Origin: Chara braunii
Taxonomy: Eukaryota > Streptophyta > Charophyceae > Charales > Characeae
Length of the DNA: 26,319 nt
Assembly: GCA_003427395.1 (NCBI GenBank)
Contig: BFEA01000006.1
Coordinates: 217,377-243,695, forward strand
Direction of reading: 5' to 3'
Shown here: positions 18,733-26,319 of the stretch, piece by piece
Layout: each line of letters begins with the position of its first letter
Position numbering within the stretch: position 1 is the stretch's first letter
Notes under the pieces: model-generated
Database searches by the model: none
Told to the model about the DNA's origin: nothing
What the model saw: the letters and a program-made list of their open reading frames with translations, nothing else
Program-made: the position numbers and the translations under genes

Positions 18733-19194
18733 GAAAAATATTAGCACCACTAATGCTAGCACTAGTGGAGCCCAAACGGGAGACCAAGCGGTAAAAAGAG
18801 AAGAGAAGGAAAATGGGAGTTGGGAGGGCTGCCCGGCAGTCCGAGATATTTTGGACCAGCTAGGCATGTGATAATAAGGCCTCAAGAGGCCAACTTGAGG
18901 AAACAAGCTGCCCATGAGAAATCGGAGCAAAAGGGGCTCAAAATCGGACAAACGGCGGCAAAATGGAGCCCCCTCAGAGAATGGGAGAGTCATTTTTGAA
19001 GTCCAGGATGTAACGGCCAACAGCTGGCCATGAACCTGGCCATGATTGAGGATCTAAGGCCTAGAAAAAGGGAGCACGGTTGTTTGACACTTGTCACAAC
19101 AAAATTAAAAGAGAAAGAAAAGAAAAAGGGGGGAAAATTGAGGGAGAATGAGACAAAACGGAAGAAAAAGGTGGAGGATAATGTACCAGTCCAT

Positions 19195-20030
19195 TGGGAC
19201 TGCTGCAGTAGGGACTGGCAGGTCCCAATGATGACCTCATCCCTCCTAGAATGAGGGAGGGTATGCTGGATTGTTGAGATATGGCCCTTGGGGCCATATC
19301 TCCACAATATCTTAATTTAAAAAGCAAAAATGAGAGAAAATGCAAAGGAGAAATGACCGGTTTTCTTTTTGACCATGGATCTGAGAACAGATCTCATGGT
19401 GGAAAAGAAACAACCATTTTTTGTGGGCCAGCTCAAAACGGCTAGCTCCGGAATGAGGTGGAAACCCAAAAAGGAAAAAACAAAAAGAGGGAAAGGAACA
19501 GAACCGTGCATTTGGCCCAAAAGGAAGGCCAGATGCACCAAAAATTGAAAAATTGGACTTAGGGGCTCAAATTTGAAGCAAGGGCCACCATGGGTAGCTA
19601 GGAATAATGCGGGTCTTGGATCTCAGCCTGATTCAAGGCTGAAAATGTGCCGCCACATGAAAAAATGTTCCGGCCTACCTAAGGGAGGCCAAAATCAGAA
19701 AAAGTCGAAGGTTTTTTTATCCCAAGTAGGCTGTCCCTTGGGCCTTGGACTCAAGGGGGCAGCATTTTCCAAATGGCATGAGGTTGAACAGAGGCTCAAG
19801 GGGCAGTCTGAGTTGGTACCAACCACTCGGACTGCATGAACCTGACCAAAATGAGGTCCAGGTGCCCCCGGAGAGGCCTAGTGGTGAAAAATGACCATGG
19901 GGGGTACCTCGGTTCACCATGGGGCACATGGGGAGACCCATGGGCCGGCCGGACTGCTGGTTTCAGCCTACATAAGCTGGGAGTTCAGTCCGCCACACTC
20001 CCATTGGCATGAGGAGTGTCCATGCTGCCC
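19195..20030. repeat. Long direct repeat, copy A (~836 bp)
   Basis: Copy A runs from TGGGACTGCTGCAGTAGGGA to CATGCTGCCC and matches copy B (20151-20998) along its whole length with scattered differences. It contains the palindrome AGATATGGCCC/GGGCCATATCT at 19277-19301, an inverted GATCTG/CAGATC, and the GCAGTCTG/CGGACTGC hairpin at 19803-19835. No protein is encoded on either strand. It may be a tandem duplication, or the repeats of a transposon whose interior is lost. Confidence 0.92.
19803..19835. repeat. GCAGTCTG/CGGACTGC hairpin, member 4 (in copy A)
   Basis: The arms GCAGTCTG and CGGACTGC surround a longer spacer that itself holds TTGGTACCAA, a 10-bp palindrome. One arm position has a T-G mismatch. 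ATG follows. Confidence 0.85.
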
Positions 20031-20033
20031 TAT

Positions 20034-20150
20034 TGGGACTGCTGCAATAGGGACTGGCAGGTGCCAATGATGACCTCTTCCCTCCTATAATGAGGGAGGG
20101 TATGCCGGATTGTTGAGATATGGCCCTAAGGGCCATATGTCCACAATATC
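20034..20150. repeat. 117-bp stub of the long repeat
   Basis: This piece repeats only the first ~117 bp of the long unit, from TGGGACTGCTGCAATAGGGA to CCACAATATC, and sits between the two full copies. It keeps the palindrome in altered form, ATATGGCCC/GGGCCATAT with spacer TAA. Copy B begins with the very next base. Confidence 0.93.
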
Positions 20151-20998
20151 TGGGACTGCTGCAGTAAGGACTGGCAGGTCCCAATGATGACCTCATCCTT
20201 CCTAGAATGAGGGAGGGTATGCCGGATTGTTCAGATATGGCCCTTGGGGCCATATCTCCACAATATCTGAATTGAAAAAGCAAAAATGAGAGAAAATCCA
20301 AAGGAGAAATGACCGGTTTTCTTTTTGACCATGAATCTGAGAACAGATCTCATGGTGGAAAAGAAACAGCCGTTTTTTGTGGGCTAGCTGAAAACGGCTA
20401 GCTCCGGAATGAGGTGGCAGTCCAAAATGGAAAGAAACAAAAAAAAGGAAAGGAACAAAATCGTGCATTTGGCCCAAAAGGAGGGCCAGATGCACCAAAA
20501 ATTGAAAAATTTTAGGGGCTCAAATTTGAAGCAAGGGTCACCATAGGGTAGCTCGGAATAATGCGGGTCTTGGATCTCAGCCTGATCCAAGGCTGAAAAT
20601 GTGCTGCCACATGAAAAAATGCTCCGGCCTACCCAAGGGAGGCCAGAATCAGAAAAAGTCGAGAAAAATGCCGTGTAGGTTTTTTTCTCCCAAGTAGGTT
20701 GTCCCTTGGGCCTTGGATTCAAGGGGGCATCATTTTCCAAATGGCATGAGGTTGAAAAGAGGCCCAAGGGGCAGTCCGAGTTGGTACCAACCACTCGGAT
20801 TGCATGAACCTGTCCAAAATGAGGTCAAGGTGCCCTCGGAGAGGCCTAGTGGTGAAAAATGACAATGGGGGGTACCTCGGTTCACCATGGGGCACATGGG
20901 GAGGCCCATGAGCCGGCCGGACTGCTGGTTTCAGCCTACATGAGCTGGGAGTTCAGTCTGCCACACTCCCATTTGCATCAGGAGTGCCCATGCTGCCC
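20151..20998. repeat. Long direct repeat, copy B (~848 bp)
   Basis: Copy B matches copy A from its first base to CATGCTGCCC, with small insertions and deletions, one being an extra AAATGCCGTGTAGG-like stretch near 20667. The palindrome is at 20233-20257, perfect as in copy A. The GCAGTCCG/CGGATTGC hairpin is at 20771-20803. Confidence 0.92.
20771..20803. repeat. GCAGTCCG/CGGATTGC hairpin, member 5 (in copy B)
   Basis: Same design as member 4, with the spacer again holding TTGGTACCAA. Here the left arm has the consensus GCAGTCCG and the right arm has a C-to-T change, so the mismatch is on the other side compared with copy A. Confidence 0.85.
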
Positions 20999-21387
20999 AA
21001 ATGTACCCATGAGAGCACTACACTCACTTGTAGTGAAGTGAGGGGAACCCCTGCTAGTTTGAGAGTTTAGAGGAGACTATGAGCTAGTGTGTAGGACTCT
21101 ACAGGCTAGTGGTAGTGGGGAAGGTGATCCGCCATAGCTCCCAGGCTGTAAGGAAGAAAGGAAGGCTAGAGGGCGTCCCATTCGCCCTCCTAGAGGGAAG
21201 AACTTCATAGCCATAGTGGTTGGAGCTTATGGCAACTTGGGAGGGAGTGAGAGAGGAAGGAGGAAAAAGGCTTGGAGAGGAAGAAAGTCATAGCCAAGGG
21301 GGTGGTTGAGCAAGGAGAGGAAGACCTTCATCAAGATTGGTACTCCATCCCAAGACATAAAGAAGGTGAATGGAGAGGAGAGTCTCG
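20999..21387. other. Unassigned stretch between long repeat and pyrimidine tract
   Basis: Purine-rich sequence with GGAAG and GAGAGG words and no convincing gene. A short inverted CACTACA/TTGTAGTG lies at about 21017-21036. A plus frame opening at 21272 runs into the TTC tract and is not a gene. Confidence 0.45.
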
Positions 21388-21612
21388 TCTTCCTCCATCT
21401 TCTTCTTCTTCTTCTTCTTCTTCTTCTTCTTCTTCTTCTTCTTCTTCCTCCTCTTCTTCTTCTTCCTCCTCTTTCTCCCCTTCTTCTTCCTCTTCCTCTT
21501 ATTCTTCTCCATATTACTCTTCCTCTTCTTCTTCCTCCTCCTTCTTCTTCTTCTTCTTCTTCTTCTTCTATTTCCTCTTCCTCCTTCTCCTCCTCTTCTT
21601 CTTCTTCCTCTC

Positions 21613-21671
<59 letters not shown>
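21388..21671. repeat. TTC/TCC polypyrimidine tract ending in T55
   Basis: About 230 bp of TTC and CTC triplets, with rare purines, end in a run of 55 T at 21617-21671. The 172-bp satellite starts at the next base. Homopurine-homopyrimidine tracts with mirror symmetry can form triplex DNA. The open frames here are Ser, Leu, Phe or Lys polymers and not genes. Confidence 0.95.
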
Positions 21672-21672
<1 letters not shown>

Positions 21673-24232
21673 ATGTTTAGGTGATGTTTAGTGATAGATT
21701 CGCCTTGATCTTCACTCCTATGCAAATCGTCACTTTCCCCCTTGTCATTTCATGCATTTGGATGAGTTCTACTCATCCAACTCTCACTTTCTCTCCAACT
21801 TTTCACTTCGATGTAAATCGCAAATTTAGTTCTCGATCATCTTGATGTTTGGGTGATGATTAGTGCTAGATTATGCTTGATCTTCACTCCTATGTAAATC
21901 GTCACTTCCTTCTTGTCATTTCATGCATTTGGGTGAGTTCTACTCACCCAACTCTCACTTTCTCTTCAATTTTCCACCAAGATGTAAATGGCAACTTTAG
22001 TTCTTGATCATCTTGATGCTTGGGTGATGATTAGTGCTAGATTTGCCTTGATCTTCACTCCTATGAAAATTGTCACTTTTCCCCTTGTCATTTCATGCAT
22101 TTGGGTGAGTTCTACTCACCCAACTCTCACTTTCTCTCAAACTTTCTACTTGGATGTAAATCACAACTTTATTTATTGATCATCTTGATGTTTGGGTGAT
22201 GATTAGTGCTAGATTTGCCTTGATATTCACTCCTATAAAAATCGTCACTTTCCCCCTTGTCATTTCATGCATTTACTCTCACTTTCTCTCCAATTTTCGA
22301 CTTGGATGTAAATCGCAACTTTAGTTCTTGATCAACTTAATGTTTGGGTGATGATTAGTGCTAGAGTTGCCTTGATATTCACTCCTATGAAAATCGTCAC
22401 TTTCTGCCTTGTCATTTCATGCATTTGGGTGAGTTCTACTGACCCAACCTCTCGCTTTCTCTCCATGTTTCACTTGGATGTAAATCGCAACTTTAGTTAT
22501 TGATCATCTTGATGTTTGGGTGATGATTTGTGTTACATTAGCCGTGATCTTCACTCCTATGCAAATCGTCATTTTCCCCCTTGTCATTTCATGCATTTGG
22601 GTGAGTTCTACTCACCCAACTCTCACTTTCTCCCCAATTTTTCACTTGGGTGTAAATTGCAACTTTGGTTCTTGATCATCTTGATGTTTGAGTGATGATG
22701 AGTGCTAGATTTGCCTTGATCTTCACTCCTATGAAAATTGTCACTTTCCCTTTTGCCATTTCATGCATTTGGGTGAGTTCTACTTACCCAACTCTCACTT
22801 TCTCTCTAATTTTCCACTTGGATGTAAATCGCAACTTTAGTTCTTGATCATCTTGATGTTTTGGTGATGATTAGTGCTAGGTTTGCCTTGATCTTCACTC
22901 CTATGAAAATCGTCACTTTCCCCCTTGTCATTTCATACATTAAGGTGAGTTCTACTCACCCAACTCTCAATTTCTCTTCAATTTTCCACTTGGATGTAAA
23001 TCGCAACTTTAGTTCTTGATCATCTTGATGTTTGGGTGATGATTAGTGTTAGAGTTGCCTTGATCTTCACTCCTATGAAAATCCTCACTTTCCCCCTTGT
23101 CATTTCATGCATTTGGGTGAGTTCTACTGACCCAACTCTCACTTTTCTCTCCAATTTTTCACTTGGATGTAAATGGCAACTCTAGTTGTTGATCATCTTG
23201 ATGCTTGGCTGATGTTTAGTGTTCGATTAGCCCTGATCTTCACTCCTATGTAAATCGTCACTTTCCCCCTTGTCATTTCATGCATTTGGGTGAATTCTAC
23301 TCACCCAACTCTCACCGTCTCTCTCCAACTTTACACTTGGATGTCAATCGCAACTTTATTTCTTGATCATTTTGATGTTTGAGTGATGACTAGTGCTAGA
23401 TTTGCCTTGATATTCACTCCTATGAAAATCGTCACTTTCTCCCTTGTCATTTCATGCATTTGGGTGAGTTCTACTCACCCAACTCTCATATTTCTCCAAT
23501 TTTCCACTTGGATGTAAATCACAATTTTAGTTCTTGATCATCTTGATGTTTGGGTGATGATTAGTGTTAGATTAGCCTTGATTTTCACTTCTATGTGAAT
23601 CGCCACTTTCCCCCTTGTCATTTCATGCATTTATGTGAGTTTTACTCACCTAACTTTCACTTTCTCCCCAATTTTTCACTTGGGTGTAAATCTCAACTTT
23701 GGTTCTTGATCATCTTGATGTTTGGGTGATGATTAGTGCTAGATTTGCCTTGATCTTCACTCCTATGAAAATCGTCACTTTCCCCCTCGGCATTTCATGC
23801 ATTTGAGTGAGTTCTACTCACCCAACTCTCACTTTCTCTCCAATTTTCCACTTGGATGTAAATCACAAGTTTAGTTTTTGATCATCTTGATGTTTGGGTG
23901 ATGATTAGTGCTAGATTTGCCTTGATCTTCACTCCTATGAAAGTCGTCACTTTCCCCCTTGTCATTTCATACATTTGGGTGAGTTCTACTCACTCAACTC
24001 TCAATTTCTCTCCAATTTTTCACTTGGATGTAAATCGCAACTTTAGTTCTTGATCATCTTGATGTTTGGGTGATGATTAGTGCTAGAGTTGCCTTGATCT
24101 TCAATCCTCTGTAAATCGTCACTTTCCCCCTTGTCATTTCATGCATTTGGGAGAGTTCTACTCACCCAACTCTTACTTTCTCCTCAATTTTTCACTTGGG
24201 TGTAAATCGCAACTTTGGTTCTTGATCATCTT
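21672..24232. repeat. 172-bp satellite, subfamily A (15 units)
   Basis: Units start at about 21672, 21844, 22015, 22187, 22339, 22511, 22683, 22855, 23027, 23200, 23374, 23545, 23717, 23889 and 24061, with a period of 171-174 bp except one 152-bp unit. A unit begins GATGTTTGGGTGATGATTAG, contains TTGATCTTCACTCCTATG, CCCCCTTGTCATTTCATGCA, the hairpin GGGTGAG-TTCTA-CTCACCC and CTCTCACTTTCTCT, and ends TTAGTTCTTGATCATCTT. The unit length is not a multiple of three, so it is non-coding. The length is typical of nucleosome-sized and centromeric satellites, but location at a centromere is not shown by the sequence. Confidence 0.97.
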
Positions 24233-24985
24233 GCTGTTTTGGTGATGAGTAGTAGTTGATTAAGCTTAGTCTTCACTCCCATGTGAACCGTCACTTTTCC
24301 CCTTGAGTTTCCACGCATGAGAGTGAGTTCTACTCACTCTACTCTCAATTTCTCTTCTTCTCTCCACTTGGGTGCAAATCGCAATTTGATTTCTTGCATT
24401 TCCCAGCATGTTTGCGATGAGTAGTGTTTGAGTAGCCTTAATCGCCACTCCCATCTGAACCGTCACTTTCCCCCTTGAGTTTCCATGCATGGGAGTGAGT
24501 TCTACTCACTCTACTCTCAATTTCTCTTCTTCTCTCTACTTGGGTGCAAATCGCAATTTGTTCTTCCATTTCCGAGCATTTTTGTGATGAGTAGTGCTTG
24601 ATTAGCCTTAATCTTCACTCCCATGTGAACCGCCACTTCGCCCCTCGAGTTTTCATGCATGAGAGTGAGTTTCACTCACTCTACTCGTAATTTCTCTTCT
24701 TTTCTCCACTTGGGTGCAAATCGCAATTTGATTTCTTGCATTTCCCAGCATTTTTGTGATGAGTAGTGCTTGAGTAGCCTTAATCTTCACTTCCATGTGA
24801 ACCGTCACTTTCCCCCTTGAGTTTCCATGCATGAGAGTGAGTTTCACTCACTCTACTCAGAATTTCTCTTATTCTCTCCACTTGGGTACAATTCGCAATC
24901 TGATTTCTTGCATTCCCCAGCATTTTGGTGATGAGTAGTGTTCGATTAGCCTTAATCCTCACTTCCATATGAAGCGCCACCCCCC
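24233..24985. repeat. 172-bp satellite, subfamily B (about 4 units)
   Basis: Units start near 24233, 24406, 24577, 24749 and a partial at 24921, in register with subfamily A. Fixed differences include GTGATGAGTAGTG for GTGATGATTAGTG, GTGAACCG(T/C)CAC for AAAATCGTCAC, CTTGAGTTTCCATGCATGAG for the region before the hairpin, and the hairpin GAGTGAG-TTCTA-CTCACTC. The unit starting at 24233 is a junction, A-like at its left and B-like from about 24245 on. The array ends at about 24985 in a C-rich sequence. Confidence 0.94.
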
Positions 24986-25806
24986 TTGTGTTCTAATCGA
25001 ATGCCGCATGCTTTTTGCCCCCCCCGATGTTCTATTCGAACGTGGTAATTGGGGAAGTTGGTAGGCTGCTGTTTCTTTTAACTGTTTAGACTCTTGCTGT
25101 GTTTTTTTTTACTAAGTAGTTGTAGGACTGTGACTGCTGCTGAGATCTGGCCAGCACGGACTGCTGCCGCGGAAAAAGGGTAGGTGATCAACCAACAACA
25201 CAAGACCACCCGTAACGTGGGAAACGGGCCAATGTGGCCCGGATGCACGACAGTGACAACTCTGCCAAAACAAAGATATGAGGGTTGAGACTTCTCATAC
25301 CTTATATCCCAGGCATAAACAGATAACCTGCAGACCCAACAGGCCATCGGAGTCCGTTTTGCTGAAAAATCAGAAAATGGACTTCCCCGAACTGTTCACC
25401 TTGAGACCCAAACGGCGCCCGAAACAGGCAAGTTCATCCAAACGGCGTCATGATCAAACCAAACTTTGCAGAGGCCTTCCCTATGATACAGTGAGAGGGT
25501 CCACCAAGTTTTGGGTGATTCTGAGGTCGTTTGGGGTAGGAAACACAAACCTGTGTATTCCGAAACTTCATACTTAGCAAAACAAACAGCAAAAACGACG
25601 AGCTGCCGTAATCTGCAAATCTGCAGATTCTGCGATTTTTCTGTCAACTGTGTCTGCTGCAAATCTGAGTTTTCTGCATATTAGCTGTAGGATAAAGCGT
25701 TGTTGACTGTATCTTGCCTCCGAGGTTAGGAAGTGTGCCGGGAGACGAACCCGGGGCCCTTGAGGTAGGGGACGACACGGAGTCAAGCCACCTCACATCT
25801 TTTACA
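24986..25806. other. Unassigned spacer between the two satellites
   Basis: C runs lie at about 24980-24986 and 25018-25026. Overlapping open frames on both strands (plus 25278-25577, minus 25078-25347 and 25396-25662) lack known motifs. The stretch ACTTTGCAGAGGCCTTCCCT (25464-25483) with surrounding AAACGGCG words has the feel of retroelement sequence, but I cannot name it. A tRNA-like fragment lies at the right end. Confidence 0.4.
25731..25800 (-). other. tRNA-like T arm and acceptor pairing, no full cloverleaf
   Basis: On the minus strand, CCGGG-TTCGTCT-CCCGG (25754 down to 25738) is a perfect T arm, followed by CACACTT. That pairs at six of seven positions, counting one wobble, with AGATGTG 70 bases upstream. 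The middle does not fold into D and anticodon arms. This could be the tRNA-derived head of a SINE or a chance match. It is not a tRNA gene. Confidence 0.3.
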
Positions 25807-26319
25807 CCTTCCACCTTCTTCCTCCACCATCTCCTTCACCCATCCACCGTAACCAACCACCTTCCACCTCCTTCCTCAACCATCTCCTTTACCCATCCAC
25901 CATAGCCAACCACCTTCCACCTCCTTCCTCCACCATCTCATTCACCCATCCGCCATAGCCAACCACCTTGCACCTTCTTCCTCCACCATCTCCCTCATCC
26001 ATCCACCATAGCCAACCACCTTGCACCTTCTTCCTCCACCATCTCCTTCACCCATCCACCATAGTCAACCACCTTCCACCTTCTTCCCCCATGATCTCTT
26101 TCACCCATCCACCATAGCCAACCACCTTCCACCTCCTTCCTCCACCATCTCCTTCACCCATCCGCCATAGCCAACCACCTCACACCTTCTTCCTCCACCA
26201 TCTCCCTCACCCATCCACCATAGTCAACCACCTTGCACCTTCTTCCTCCACCATCTACTTCACCCATCCACCATAGCCAACCACCTTCCACCTCCTTCCC
26301 CCACCATCTCCTTCACCCA
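25807..26319. repeat. 53-bp tandem satellite, open at window edge
   Basis: About 9.7 units with a period of exactly 53 bp throughout. A unit reads CCTTCCACCTCCTTCCTCCA, then CCATCTCCTTCACCCATCCA, then CCATAGCCAACCA. Each copy differs by a few substitutions (CCTTCCACC or CCTTGCACC or CCTCACACC; GCC or GTC before AACCA) and I see no length changes. The plus strand is almost free of G. The array continues off the right edge. Confidence 0.97.

Larger units (their letters stand above)
17737..19194. other. Hairpin-rich unassigned block
   Basis: No gene is supported; open frames are Lys/Arg-rich on one strand and Phe/Ser/Leu-rich on the other. The block is built from words such as GGACTAGGAAAATGGCCATGA and GCAGTCCGAG that recur with changes, for example 18078-18138 against 18231-18300. 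Clear hairpins are 18113-18136, 18164-18197 (GTGCATCCGG/CCGGATGCAC), 18275-18298 and 18706-18732. Confidence 0.6.

Noticed and set aside
19195-20998. LTR pair of a retrotransposon
   Set aside because: The two copies are separated only by a 117-bp stub of themselves, with no interior, primer-binding site or polypurine tract visible, so a tandem duplication explains them better.
21272-21725. Ser-, Leu-, Phe- and Lys-homopolymer open frames
   Set aside because: They are translations of the TTC and T runs.
24266-24980. Minus-strand open frames of 64-74 codons with repeated MHGNSRGKVTV and IAICTQVE peptides
   Set aside because: They come from subfamily B of the 172-bp satellite. The unit is not a multiple of three, so the frame is lost from unit to unit.
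21672-24985. CRISPR-like array of repeats and spacers
   Set aside because: The whole 172-bp unit is repeated with no unique spacers, and the context is eukaryotic.
25731-25800. A tRNA gene on the minus strand
   Set aside because: Only the T arm and part of the acceptor stem form; no D arm or anticodon arm can be drawn.

Overview
The window looks like nuclear DNA of a green-lineage eukaryote. It carries a spliced gene with GT-AG introns whose product matches the plant MSP1/ATAD1 AAA-ATPase, a tRNA-Cys of plant mitochondrial type, a decayed Penelope-like reverse transcriptase, and a very large load of microsatellites, foldbacks and tandem satellites. A charophyte alga such as Chara fits the repeat-rich texture and the type of retroelement, but that name is inference and only moderately supported.

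Layout. Positions 1-3076 have no recognisable exon and probably lie in an intron of the MSP1-like gene, because the exons for its N-terminus and Walker A motif are not seen. Two exons follow, 3077-3235 (Walker B) and 6631-7370 (sensor 1, arginine-finger region, AAA lid, C-terminal tail). They are separated by a 3.4-kb intron holding 43-bp direct repeats and a cluster of foldbacks. From 7371 to 11702 I find only repeats, tandem duplications and reading frames I cannot assign. A mitochondrial-type trnC(GCA) lies on the minus strand at 11703-11773. A frameshifted Penelope-like RT relic runs from 12714 to about 14480. A minus-strand relic of unknown family (15192-15848) and an exon-like plus-strand stretch (16198-16515) follow.

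From about 16.9 to 21 kb the sequence is a mosaic of short tandem repeats, recurring small hairpins and an ~840-bp segment present twice. From 21672 to 24985 there is a 172-bp satellite of about 19 units in two subfamilies; each unit carries a small hairpin. The window ends inside a second satellite with a strict 53-bp period (25807-26319).

The only gene with a clear cellular role is the MSP1-like ATPase, a mitochondrial outer-membrane extractor of mislocalised tail-anchored proteins in its family. The rest is best read as accessory and repeat DNA. The most interesting signals are the hairpin of the 172-bp satellite, which shows matched changes in both arms and is cleanly deleted in one copy; the recurring GCAGTCCG/CGGACTGC hairpins; the organelle-type tRNA; and the unknown minus-strand relic.
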